NCBI GenBank assembly: GCA_954871525.1
Contig: OX940863.1
Span: 25,680,001-25,744,000 of the forward strand
DNA from: Parietaria judaica
Lineage: Eukaryota > Streptophyta > Magnoliopsida > Rosales > Urticaceae
DNA length: 64,000 bases
Direction of reading: 5' to 3'
In this document: positions 43,600-54,794 of the stretch, piece by piece
Layout of the letters: each line of letters begins with the position of its first letter
Numbering within the stretch: position 1 is the first letter of the stretch
Notes under the pieces: generated by a model
Told to the model about the DNA's origin: nothing
The model's database searches: none
What the model saw: the letters and a program-made list of their open reading frames with translations, nothing else
Made by a program: the position numbers and the translations under genes

Positions 43600-45240
43600 G
43601 TAATACAATTCCCATGGTATTTCCTTCCTTTACGAGGCTCCAAAAAAGGGTTGAGGAACTCCTGAAAAGGTGGAGAAGGGAGCAGTCGAGTGTTTGTGAG
43701 TTGTTAGAGTGGTCTCATGGGAAGAGGGCCTTTTTTTTCACGTGGACCAGTCCGGGTCCGGGTTTTTAAAAAATGTCTAACGCCGGATGTCGGAGAAACA
43801 AGACATTTACAGGCTTACTTGGAGGTGGTCTGACGGAAAATAAAGGACCTACCTTTAAACCCCTCTCAAGTCTCTTTATTTTTATTATTTTGAAAGAAAG
43901 ACGAGCTTCATTAAACTCTCCGAGTCCCCCATACGGGTGCGGCGCAGGAGAGAAGATTACTCCATATCATATTACTATCGGCAACAACAAAACAAGCGTC
44001 CCGAACAAGGGTTGAGACTCCCTGATTACAACCTGAATCATTCAAAAGTAGAGGTTCAACAATTGTGGAACAGACTCTAACCAAATAATATTCCCTCTGG
44101 ACTTAGTTGCAAGTTTAGCCAGATTGTGCGCAATTTCATTACAATGTCTCAGATTAAAGTAGAAACTATAGCCTAGATCCGAGTAGCTATTCGATAAGTA
44201 TTAGAGATAACAGAGCCCAAATCAGAAAGATGGTTGGACGTACTGTTTAGAATTTTAAACACCCCAAGCAATTCGACTGAATTTGAATCTTCGATCAACC
44301 CTGGTCGAACGCCCATTCAACTCCACGACGAATAGTTGAAGCCTCCGCAAGCTGGGGCGACAACCGGTGCCTATAGAAATTAATACCCGACGCAAGTACC
44401 TGATTCTCGTGATTATGAGCCACTAGGCCGATGCCATAACCCTCTCCACAACAATCAATCGCGGCATCAACACATATATCAACCCAGCCCACCTCGGGGG
44501 GCTTCCAAGCCGGTGTCCTTGTGCTGTCAAGCTTCTTTGGGTTCTCCGTCTTCTTGGCCTCCTTGAACTCCAAGAGGTAGTTGATCGCCTTCAACAATAC
44601 TTTGTTGAGTCCTTGAGTAACTTCTATTCATGACACTATATCTATTATTCTATATTAGCCACACTAGCATAGAGAATAATAAGACTCACCCGGACTAAGA
44701 GACTTGAGACTAAGAGCCTCTCAAGTCTCTTTATAAGGGTAGTGACTTGAGTTAGGTAAACCTCGTCGTATTAAGCTGACTATGGTTAAGACACAATATG
44801 AAAAAAAAAAAAAGCAAAACAAAACAAACAAACGTGTTATAGTGTTATAGTACTGTTTTTTGGGCGGAGTGCTATGCGTCTGTCCTCGAGCTGTAGGTTG
44901 AACAGACACGAATCTTCATGTTGTAGGGTGTTGTGTTTTGACTCGGAAACAATCCTGGTGGACCGTCCCGCTACTTCTTTCAATTGTCTTACTACCATGC
45001 GGGTGTTCGGTCTCCGTATATGTCAAACGTCCTTCCGACTTGCCTGATACTTGGCTCGGTGGCAGCGATGTCTTGGGAGAGTGGTACTCTAACGGAACGA
45101 GAGGCCTTCTTCGTGCGTGTCGGCAATATTTAGAGAGCCCGAAAACGGGCCCAACAAAATGTTAGTAGAGTTTTCGGCTTCCCAGTCTTGCTCGCACTCA
45201 AGGGCCCAACAAAGAAGAAACTCACGACCAACAAATCAAC
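43600..45240. other. Possible organelle-derived (mitochondrial) insert, split by a LINE
   Basis: 43,600-43,861 and 44,865-45,235 have near-balanced GC, little A/T-run character and no nuclear gene structure. This resembles plant mitochondrial intergenic DNA. An open frame at 44,938-45,165 starts in the codon run for TRKQSWWTV and matches no family I know. The attribution is by composition only. A LINE (43,880-44,716) lies between the two parts. Confidence 0.3.
43880..44716 (-). mobile_element. 5'-truncated LINE with 18-bp TSD
   Basis: cctctcaagtctctttat occurs exactly at 43,862-43,879 and 44,717-44,734. Between them the minus strand encodes a plant LINE RNase H (RVT_3) domain: YLLEFKEAKK, WKPPEVGWVDICVDAA, YGIGLVAHN, SPQLAEASTIRRGVEWA. 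The frame is open at 44,295-44,597; downstream (to about 44,040) it is degraded by stops. The T-rich left edge is the expected 3' tail. Confidence 0.87.
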
Positions 45241-45890
45241 CTCAAAAACACAACCTTCTCGTCCTATTATTTCTTTGTGATTATTAATTTAACAAACGGT
45301 TGTATCGATGAGCATAAAATTCACCTCGAAATATCAGTCCCATTTTGCTAAGAGACATTCACGTTTTATTTAATTTCTGAATTATTTATTTTAAAACAAA
45401 CTCCCTGAAATACCAATATTATAAGAGTTGATCACCAAAATATTCTCTCTCTTCAATTTATGATTAGCTTTTGTAAACTGACTTAAATATTTTGTTCCTT
45501 ACCTTTATCTCTTTGATTTTATCTTTTGATAGACCAAGATTTTTTAATTTGTTTTTTAGTTTGTGTTTCTAAGTTCTGCATATTTAATTATTTATATGTG
45601 CACGAATTTCTGCCTCTTTTTTTTTTTTTTCTGGTCATGATGTTGTTTAGTCACTGAAATATTTCATAGCTTACAACTTTGGGATATATAAGTATATGTA
45701 TATTCTATGGAAGCTTCAGTCTGTAACACAGTGAAGAAAAGGCCAGTTCATTCACTCACTATTCACCTATATATTTATACTTATTTTTTGTTCTCTTAAC
45801 GATGAGACACACAAATATGTTTGTAGAAACGTAAAAAAAATTATATAAAAAAATAGACTTCATGACCGGGATTTTTTTCATGCCTCTCAG

Positions 45891-47396
45891 GTCTTGTGTG
45901 GGGCCAAAAAGCTCGCCGGCCTGCTACATTCAAAGCTTGCTTCGCGGACTTGTACGATACGGTTGAAGCCGAAGCCATGGACATTCAATCGTGCCTGTCT
46001 TCAGAAAGATCACGCCAGCACCAAAGACGAGATTTCCCCCGCGACATCCAACAATGTCACATCATCTTCTGTGTTGGTTAGTTTTGGGTGTTTTTCAGTG
46101 GATATTTGTTAGTAGTTAGAGATATGATGCTTATTCTCGTGAAGAATCGAATACTTGAGAGATTATGCAAAGTGTTTAATGTCCTGGCTTCTTGGAACAT
46201 ATATTTTTTAAAGTAAAATAACTTTTTGATTTAGTATATTTATGGCTCAAGTGAGTCAAGTCATAGCGATGAAAAAGAAAAAAGAAAAGAGTGAATCTTG
46301 CTTACTGATTCAACGAGTTAAATACGCAGGCCCCTGACAGAGCAGGCATATCTTCGGCCGCGTTTTATCCTCTTCTCTTCGCTTCCGTGGTTTTCATCGC
46401 CACTTCCATTAATTTGAGGTAAACTCATTCATGTTTATCACTTCGTAGGAAGAATAAGCTAAAGCGTTGATATTTTCCGTTTCGTTTGTAAAAAATTTAA
46501 TGCAAAAAGAATGGTTCGTAGTAGATCTTTTCTCACTGTCTCGGTTATAAGATCGAATGAGCCATTAAATCTAGATAAGCATTAGTTTTGGATGCGGATT
46601 TTGAAGAAGAAAAAATGGTATACCATATTTTCATGACTTAAATGTAACCCGTTGGATCTTGATTCTGGTTAAGTTTGAGCCGTTTGATACTAAAGAAAAC
46701 GAAATTTGGAATAATTTATGGTTCTGGCTCACCCGAATTTTGAAAAATTAGTACCAAAACCCGGATTTTATACTAGATTCACCGGGTTAGCTCTTGCTCT
46801 TATGCCCAGATCTTTTTTCCTTGGTCTCTTAAATGCAAGTGTGATATGCTAATCGTTTTCAAGCGCAGAACTCATAACGGAGACACGACCGTCCGAAATT
46901 CGCTTCCTTTGGTGAGTTTACTTGGTTTACAAGTTACAAGGCAAGGGAAAAACAGAAAAAAGATGAATAATGATGATATTTAGCTCAACTATGAAGTCTT
47001 TTATATCTTTTGCGTTTCAGCACGGTATCAGAGCTGAAAGACGCTCGAAGCTTATCAAGCTGGCGATTTTTGCGCTCTGCGTTCTTGGCTTAAGTAGAAT
47101 TCTTCCTGTTACTAGCGGTGTAAGTTACGAAACTGCTCTCAAATATTGTGGACTTTCTTTTGATTATACAAAAAAATGTTTTTCAGCTTCTCTGGGCCTT
47201 GGCTTTTCCCTTGGCAAAACTATTGATTAGTTTTGCCGAAGAGAATCTAAAGGTGAGTACTTCTATGTTGTCGTTTCACTAGCCAATAGCCATATTTAAA
47301 GATTAAAACTTTATAGTTGCTTTTTATTAATGTTTTGCTTGGGAAAATTGTACTTCACAGGACAAACAGAGGGCTTTCAAGGCAAGATTCTACATT
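45891..47396 (+). pseudogene. Multi-exon gene or relic, three-span membrane protein
   Basis: Exons read 45,891-46,076, 46,330-46,418, 46,869-46,911, 47,021-47,119, 47,187-47,252 and 47,361 onward. Each has an AG acceptor and a GT donor, and the frames join without a break (phases 0, 2, 0, 0, 0). The product contains APDRAGISSAAFYPLLFASV, then a basic SLP-HGIRAERRSKLIKL, and LLWALAFPLAKLLISFAEE before DKQRAFKARF. Three hydrophobic spans are evident. I find no certain ATG (a candidate MEASV lies at about 45,709) and no convincing last exon. Either read-through at 47,396 ends at a stop at 47,481-47,483 or the end was lost. Coding of the first block (45,891) is less sure than the rest. The family is not recognised. 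Confidence 0.55.
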
Positions 47397-47483
47397 GTAA
47401 GAGTTCACAGATTGTTTGGCAATGCATGGGCTAAAATTAAATTTAAACAATTAATTGTTTATTTCCTAGAGTCTTTGGCGTGA

Positions 47484-48000
47484 CTTGTGAGCAATTATAT
47501 GGAAGAAATAATGTGACTTGAATTTCCTAGAGTTGCTGTCGCTGAGTTTGAGGTTATAAAAATAATTAAAATTATGGGTAAGAATTTGAGAAGAATATAA
47601 AGTATTGGGGCCAAAAATAGACAAAAATGCAAAATTTGGGGGACAACTGCCCGTATCACTCAAATCATGTTGCAGACAAAAACAAAGAAACAATTTACTT
47701 GGATCACAAGCAACATTGTAATTCGTAACATTTTTAAAAATAACGTCCGTTACCACTAAATGGAAATGAACAAAATATCATCAATATTTTTTTTTTATTC
47801 CAAATAATGCTAAATATGTAAATTGAAACATCTAAGAAACAATAGAGGATAATATGTCCAATTAAAAAATTGAAATATCTAAGAAATAATTTTCCGTAAA
47901 GTAGAAGATAAGAAAATGCACATTCAAAATATATCTCAAACCGAACTCTGTTTAATTTTATAGAATAGCTCAAAAGCCTATAGAGGAAGATGGATTATAA
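47484..48000. other. Intergenic region, nothing recognised
   Basis: AT-rich sequence. The phrase atttcctagag occurs twice about 60 bp apart at 47,460 and 47,521. Confidence 0.5.
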
Positions 48001-48298
48001 AAAATGGGCCCAATACACGATGGCCCATTAGTGGGCCCAGATTTCGGACATAGATTCTCTTTTATCACTCGGATTCGGGTTTTCAATTAATAACCCGAAC
48101 CGATTGGTAAGAGGCTAAAACGACGCCGTACAGAACCACGTAGTGTCGTGACGCGCAGTACAAATCCAAAAGTAGCTTCTCCGAACGAACTCTCTGCGAT
48201 AAACTCCCCAAAATTCGATTTGGGGTTTCGCTTCCATTCATTGGATTCTTCGATTGCTTCGAACGCTTTGAATTCATCATCAGAGATCCTCTACACAG
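48001..48298 (+). promoter_or_regulatory. CXIP4 promoter and first non-coding exon
   Basis: Three GGGCCC/GGCCCA-type site II motifs lie within 48,004-48,041 (tgggccc, ggcccat, gggccca), a signature of plant housekeeping and growth-linked promoters. A leader exon ends at 48,298 before a GT donor. Confidence 0.55.
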
Positions 48299-48699
48299 GT
48301 TAGTTCATGTTTGATTTTTTCCCTTTTAACTTTCGGCGTTCCAATTTGGTTTTTCTAGGGTTCGATTTTACGAATTGTGTTTCAATGTGTATGTTTTCCA
48401 TTTTCTTAATCGATCTTTCTTGATTTGCATTCGAAAATTCGAATTTGGGGGCTTTCGGGATTGTATGCGTGCTTTGCAAATCGAAATCTTGGATATCAGA
48501 AATGGGGATTTGCGATTCGAGTTGATAGCTAACTTTAGGGTTTCTGATTGGAACTGGTAACCAATTTTGTGGGTTTTGATTTGATTTGACTGAGGTTGGT
48601 CTGCTAATTGGGTTGCAAGGATTGTTTTAGTTGAATTCGTACCTTATTCGAACAATCTGATTGATTTGATTCTTCTTGCTTCGGTAAACTCGATTTCAG
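48299..48699 (+). other. 5' UTR intron of CXIP4
   Basis: Donor ag|gttagt and acceptor tttcag, rich in T as is usual for leader introns. The coding ATG follows 9 bp after the acceptor. Confidence 0.7.
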
Positions 48700-48708
48700 A
48701 GCTTCAAG

Positions 48709-49644
48709 ATGCCGGCCACAGCAGGAAGAGTTCGCATGCCCGCGAACAATAGGGTGCACAGTAGCGCTGCCCTGCAGACTCACGGCATTTGGCAGAGCGC
48801 CATTGGCTACGACCCGTATGCTCCGAACAAGGAAGAAGACAAGACCGCGTCACAGCCGAAAGCTGCGAGTTCCGAGACGGGAGGCGATAATGCATACGCG
48901 AGCTTCCAAGGCCTACTCGCGCTCGCTCGTATCACCGGCTCGAATGCCGACGAGGCTCGTGGGTCCTGCAAGAGGTGCGGCTGGGTCGGCCACCTCAGCT
49001 TCCAGTGCCGGAATTTTCTGAGCACCAAAGACGAGAAGGACTTGTCGGGCGATATGGCTGATGGGTTGTCAGAGTTGGAGAAGTTGAAGAAGCGGAAAAA
49101 CGCTTCTGAGAGCAGCGAGGAGGAGGAAGAGAGCGAGAGCTCCGACTCTGATTACGATTCAGAGATGGAGAAGATTATCGCCAAGAGAAGCGGGAGGAGC
49201 GGTAAAAAGGATATATTGGTGAAGAAGAAGATCACAAAGGATGAAGATGATAGTGATTCGGATTCAGATTCAGATTCTGGTCGGAGGAAAAAGAGAGGGA
49301 GGTCAAAGAAGAAGAAGAAGAGCGGGAAGAGGAGAAGTGAGGATTCAGATGATTCTGACGACGGACGGAGAAAGAGTAAGAAGAAATCGAAGAGAGACGA
49401 TTCTTCCGATGAGGAAGACGAGCGCCGGAGGAGGCGGCACAGGAAGAGCAGGAAGGAGAAGAGGAGAAGGAGAAGTCACCACGACGATTCCGAGTCCGAC
49501 TCCTCAGAAGATTCCGAGAGACGCCATAAGAGAAAAAGCCGGCGGTCGCCAGATTCCTCTCTTCGCGATGAAACACGTGTGGGCGGGAGGGACATGAAGC
49601 GCTCGGAGAAGAGTCGGAAACGCCGTTACGATAACGAGGAGTAG
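48709..49644 (+). CDS. CXIP4: CAX-interacting protein 4 (SREK1IP1-type zinc knuckle protein)
   Basis: A single coding exon gives 311 aa. The N-terminus MPATAGRVRMPANNRVHSSA and the block THGIWQSAIGYDPYAP are those of plant CXIP4. A CCHC zinc knuckle (CKRCGWVGHLSFQC, about residues 87-100) follows. From about residue 130 on, the protein is alternating acidic-Ser and basic runs (SDSDSDSDS, KKKKKSGKR, RRRRRHRKSRKEKRRRR), typical of splicing-associated nuclear proteins and homologous to human SREK1IP1. Arabidopsis CXIP4 was first reported as a partner of the vacuolar Ca2+/H+ exchanger CAX1. The nuclear composition suggests that an RNA-linked role is at least as likely. The stop is TAG at 49,642. 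It is convergent with the BPA1-like gene, about 970 bp between the coding ends. Confidence 0.93.
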   Translation: MPATAGRVRMPANNRVHSSAALQTHGIWQSAIGYDPYAPNKEEDKTASQPKAASSETGGDNAYASFQGLLALARITGSNADEARGSCKRCGWVGHLSFQCRNFLSTKDEKDLSGDMADGLSELEKLKKRKNASESSEEEEESESSDSDYDSEMEKIIAKRSGRSGKKDILVKKKITKDEDDSDSDSDSDSGRRKKRGRSKKKKKSGKRRSEDSDDSDDGRRKSKKKSKRDDSSDEEDERRRRRHRKSRKEKRRRRSHHDDSESDSSEDSERRHKRKSRRSPDSSLRDETRVGGRDMKRSEKSRKRRYDNEE

Positions 49645-50616
49645 AATTTCTCGAGATACGTTTGAATGGAATAATTATTTTTTCAAGCGGTATGATATGA
49701 TGTATAAATACTGTTGTGCGACGTATTCTCAGAACTGTTTCGTTTGTCGTGTTTGTGGTTTCATTCTCACTATGAGACTGAGAATTTACTGTTTATGTTT
49801 CAATTGAGTTTGAATCTGCTTAAAACTAAAACTTATATTAAATTAGTAAATTTTATGAGTTGCTCTTAGATTAAGTAACTTACTAGTTAAAACTTAAATT
49901 CCGTATTTTTTTTTTCCGCTTATAATTTGAATAGTAAGCAATATACATTGTTTTAATGCAAAATCTTGCATGGGGCAAGGACAAAATAAATGAGTTTCGT
50001 TCGACTGTAAATGTATTTGAGTTCAATCGATACAAATCACCAACACAAAAAACACACGAACACGAGAACATGATGAAACACGATTGAGTACGGTTGGAAA
50101 CAAAACTCGCATTTTATGCAGTTGTTAATGGTCTTCACATTAACTGTTAAAAGTAGTATTTTTTATTATGGCTAATTAGTTGAAAAATCTTACATCATTT
50201 TAAACGTATTCGCTAAATTAAAATCTGTTAAATGGTCATTTACTCGATAAACATAGTTGAAAATGAAATAGGTCCGAATCTCTTCTTCAAACACGTTTGG
50301 TAAGTCATGGTTCTAGAATATAAAACCGGTCTGAGACTCATCCCCAAACATGTTTGATAAGTTACAGTTTTAGATTTAGACAAGACGAAACACGAATTGT
50401 CACCCATTTTCAGACAACAGACAACATTTAGAAATGTCGAAGGAACTGAGTGGGATAACAAAAACTAACTTGTAGAAGTTTAAGCTTATAGTTATAGTAC
50501 ATTTAATAACAAACAAAATTAAAAACATCAACTGCAACATAAGTCCTATAACAGATCTATTAAGGGACAAATCGAACCCAGACGTTCAAAACGCATGTAC
50601 AAAGACAGCCTGCAGA
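49645..50616. other. Shared 3' region between convergent genes
   Basis: This is the 3' UTR of CXIP4 (AT-rich, within about 200 bp), an intergenic part and the 3' UTR of the BPA1-like gene near 50,500-50,616. At 50,275-50,360 two related ~40-bp phrases (cacgtttggtaagtcatgg; catgtttgataagttacag) follow each other. No gene is seen. Confidence 0.5.
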
Positions 50617-53087
50617 TCAGAGGATCAAGCCCTGAGCGGGCTCGGGCCCGGATTTGGGTCGGGCTTGCTCGCCGGGCCCAGATGTCTTTGTCGGAGAGTC
50701 CGAGAGATGAACCTGAGCGTAGTCGTCCACCATCTTCCTCTTCTGCTCGTCCTCAACGATCCCCACTCGCTCCTTCGTCATCTGGCCGACTTCTCCAGCA
50801 GCTTTGGCAACCTTGCTGAAGGCTCCGGTGACCCACGAGGCACTGGTGAAGACGTAGCGGTTCTTCATGATCGCAGACCCAGCATCGCTCACTTTCTGCT
50901 CCGCGGCGGCCAAGGCCGACTTGGTCTTTTCCGAGACCTGGAACTTCTGGTCAACCTCGCGGACCTTGTCTCCCACTAGGGAGGTGCCGGCTGTGATCTT
51001 GTCGGTGAGCCCGATCTTCTTGTCGAGGGAGATGACTTTGGCTGAGGCCGTCGAGGTCAGCTGGAGCTTCTCGTCGAAGCCCTTTGCCTTGTTCACGGCA
51101 TCTTTGCCTAATGTAGAATTATAAGATAGTTGTAAATTCAATTATTCAATCAATTATTCTTGTCTTAATTTTCTCTTCAGATGTTTTTTCGGTTTCTTGT
51201 TGAATTTGTAATCTGTAACAATTATTACCTAATGATTTTCTTCAAATTTTAATGCACCCATACAATATTATATATATTGATAAAAAAAATTAAAAAAAGA
51301 GGGAAATTGTTTTAAAAAATTAGAGAAAAGCTGAAAAACAGATAATTTGGGAGCAATACTGATATTGTTCTTCTAAGATTAAATATGATATTTTATTGAT
51401 ATAAATTAGACCTACCTAATATGAAGCCCTTGGCGAGCATGCCAGCAACCACGTCTTCTGCTTTGCGAAGTGCCGATTCACCACCCTCGGGAGCTTTAGT
51501 TTCTGGCTCCTATAAGGGTTTAGAATGAGCGAAGAGATTGGTCAATTTCACGATTTGGAAAAACATAACTTTCGGGACCTTTTTATTTGCTATTAACATA
51601 CCCGTGGTGCTGTAGCCTCTGGTGGCAGCTCATAATCTGGAGAGGGAGTAATCGTCACTGCCATATCCACGATCGTAGCTCCCTGAAATGATATTTAGAT
51701 TTAAAAAAGGTGAGCTTGCTTATTGTAAGAGCTTATAATTAGAGTTTCTTTCCATTTGATTTTTAGCATAATTGGCAAGGAATATGTCATATGATCAAAC
51801 TATACTGATTCAAAATAAAATAATTCATCTTTCAATTCTTTTTTTTTTAAGGAAATTCATCTTTCAATTCTTAAGTACTTAAATAAATGCTTTTGCTAAT
51901 CCCCCTTCTACAGGTGCACACACATATTATTCAAAAGATGGGTAAAATGTTACCATGTACTTAAAAATAGAATTTTCCTTTAGCACATGACCCCATATCA
52001 CGGAGAACAGTGATCGTTAAATTAATAGAGTACCTTGGAGCTATGCACTCTTGTCGCAAGAACATAGTAACAGTCATGAACTATGATCTATATATTGTCA
52101 TGAAAGTATAGAAAAATAAAGGTTGTTTTACCGAGAGGAGGACCGCAGTCTCGGCTCCTTGTACATCCTTGAAGGTGACATATGCAACTTGAGACCGCTC
52201 GGTGTCGCTGCAAGAGACATATAATGAGTCAAATTCATATGACAATATAAAATTGAGGGAAATCATAAAAAAGTAAGGGGTGCAAACGAACAACCGACCT
52301 CATCATTTCAACGTATTCAATATCACCAGAGAAAGAGAAGAACTCCTTGAGGTCTCTCTCACTTGCACCCAATGAGACATTGCTGACCTTGACAGATTTT
52401 ACCTGCATAACCACGTAATTTTTGAAGTTCTTCAACGACGATACTGAAGCTGAACAATTTATAAATATCAAAACACAGAAATATATGATCTTATTTATTT
52501 ATTTATTTATTGCCTTTTCGGTTCTCAAACAAATTTCCATGAAGATAAAATATCGGAAAGCACACCATCTTTTCAAATGATCCCAAAATGCAGACAAACA
52601 CCAATAACACTAATCAAACAACATTTTGATTTGAACATCGGAGTTCAATTTATAGTCTTTCAATCACATAACACCCTTCTAAAACTAAGATTCTCTTAAA
52701 TGCTTCTTTATCCAAATCTCTGAGCATCTTTAACCCAATATTTCAAAAATTTAGTCCCTTTTGTAATACTATATAGAAGAAGACAAGCTAATCTCAGTTT
52801 AAACTCGAAATATTCAATCTGCTTAAGTTTCTCTAACATAAACAGCCACGAAAAATAAATTACTAAATTAACAAGCTTCAATGGAGATCCATACACTTCC
52901 TAGAGCAAATACGAAAACAAAAACTCCATTGATTTCGCTTCTTAGAGCTCAAAATCACTCTGAACTGGATTACAGAAATTTCTGAAGAAGCGTTACCACA
53001 AACCAAATCCGTCAACATACAAACTCAACCTCAAAAAATCAGGCCCAAAAACACCACATCTGCAACGAAAATAGCACTAACCGACAT
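50617..53087 (-). CDS. BPA1-like: BPA1/BPL family RRM protein (binding partner of ACD11)
   Basis: Six coding exons on the minus strand are 53,087-53,082, 52,402-52,299, 52,207-52,132, 51,682-51,602, 51,509-51,416 and 51,107-50,617. All have GT-AG borders and add to 283 aa. The first exon codes only for Met-Ser, before a 679-bp intron. The N-terminal RRM has RNP2-like VKVSNVSL and RNP1-like SQVAYVTF. The rest is the family's conserved C-terminal part: ITPSPDYELPPEA, DVVAGMLAKGFILGKDA, KAKGFDEKLQLTSTAS, GLTDKITAGTSLVGDKVREV, SAIMKNRYVFTSASWVTGAF. In Arabidopsis these proteins bind the sphingolipid-transfer protein ACD11 and affect cell death and immunity. The family contains several paralogues, and I do not separate BPA1 from BPL members. 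Confidence 0.92.
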
Positions 53088-53272
53088 GGTTGCTGAGGAA
53101 TCGAGCGGAGATCGAAGCTTCAATCGATCGTGTGATCTCGCAATCGCAGAGGAATCGAGCGAATCGGAAAGTCTTGGATTTCCTTCCGAGAAAACGAGAG
53201 AAAATTTGGAGTCAATAAACAGATTTTATGAGGAAGCAGAGAAGCGAGACGAAAGGGGAGAGATCGTGGTGA

Positions 53273-53403
53273 CACGTGCGCGATACGCTCGCACGTGCCG
53301 AGGTCCACGCGCCGAGCGTGTTTACTCCGACAAGGAGTTGGGGTTTCTAGAATGGGACCCACTTTCATCGCCAGTCTTTATCACGCGCTGACGTGAGCAC
53401 GTG
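53273..53403 (-). promoter_or_regulatory. G-box/ABRE cluster upstream of the BPA1-like gene
   Basis: Three cacgtg cores (53,273-53,278, 53,292-53,297, 53,398-53,403) and an adjacent tgacgtg lie 185-320 bp before the start codon. The pattern is that of ABA- or bZIP/bHLH-responsive plant promoters. Function is inferred. Confidence 0.5.
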
Positions 53404-53577
53404 AAGTGTGAAGGCCGTCGATCTTTTTTTCGTTTGGTTGATCCAACGGTGGATAATAACAGTAATGGGAACAAACAACTTTCACTCTATTTATTCATTA
53501 ACTTAGTGTATAAGTTAGTTATTTTATTGATTTGATACTTAATAAATGTTTTTTCTAATTAAGTAAGCTATTTTCAG

Positions 53578-54176
53578 CAATTTCTAAATATCGATATCGA
53601 TGTCGTTTCGCACTCTCTATTTTGTGGATATATCGCTTGCCATGCCGATATCGATGGATAAATCCGAAAAAATGAATATATCGTTTGCCGATAATACCGC
53701 ATAAATTTCACGGATATATCGCTTGCCTATCGAAAGATATTCCGGAAAATATTTTTAGTGTTTCAATCATATTTTTATATAATTTCTAAATTACTTATTT
53801 AATAAATATGACACTTATTTATAGCCTAGAAAACACACTTATAAATCATAATATAACGCAAACATATAACAGAAAAGTCATAACTCATAACATAATGCCA
53901 GCATAACATAAAATAAGCTAGGTATCATAATAAAGTCATAGAGTACGAACATAAATACGAACATAGAGTACGAAGTACGAATATAAATACGAAGCATGGT
54001 TCTAAATGCCAATATCGATGTCGTTTCGCACTTTCCATTTTACAGTTATATCGCTTGCCGACGGATAAATAGAAAGAAATAGATATATAGATTTCTTGCA
54101 AATATTGTTTCGCACTTCTCATTTTCTGGGCACGTCGTTGATATATCGACGACATTTCTGGATATTTAGAACCTTG
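53578..54176. mobile_element. hAT-type MITE
   Basis: The exact 8-bp duplication attttcag lies at 53,570-53,577 and 54,177-54,184. The ends are caatttctaaatatc and, inverted, caaggttctaaatatc. The interior repeats atatcg, tcgtttcgcactt and tatatcgcttgcc several times in both directions. No coding capacity. Confidence 0.85.
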
Positions 54177-54184
54177 ATTTTCAG

Positions 54185-54794
54185 TATGTTGAAATATTGA
54201 ATTAATGAATTACATTGGAACTTAAAAATTCGTTATATAAATATTTAACTTGTAAACCGAAGCAGTGGAAGTTTGGAAAATCAGTATAAAAAAAAAAAGT
54301 CCATCGTTGATTCGCGAACGGGCGTAATTTAAAAATAATTCTTTAATCAATTAGTTCGCATATAAATATTAGAGTAGAAGCATTGAATATTCCACTTTCT
54401 TGCGGAGAAATTCCAAGTTTCTATCAAAATCCGATATATTCGATAATGCTTACAAAATTGAACTTAAACAACTCGAGATAAGAAGATCTTGAAAGTTAAA
54501 ACCTTAATCAATCAATGTAAGTATCATTAAGACTTTCGATTCAGGACTATGTGAAGCTCGGCTCATCGAAAAGACCGGCGCCCGGCACAAAAAATAACAT
54601 TAGGAATTAATGCAGCATCTGATGGATCTGAAGTAGATATGAAGCATTGATCAATTTTTGGTATGCGCTTAAATGAATGGTGACTTTCACCGTCGTGCTT
54701 TTCAATGAAAGGGGTAATAAATAGCTTTGCAAATATTTTATTTTGTGGATGGATAGATAGAGTACATTGCGAATCTTATAAATTTATGTAAAAA
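54185..54794. other. Intergenic spacer, nothing recognised
   Basis: AT-rich with a short GC-rich patch near 54,545-54,590. No gene or element end was seen before the Helitron. Confidence 0.45.

Noticed and set aside
44938..45165. 75-codon frame with a hydrophobic start
   Set aside because: It looks like a signal peptide but lies in the organelle-like GC-rich block and matches no family. Treated as part of that block.
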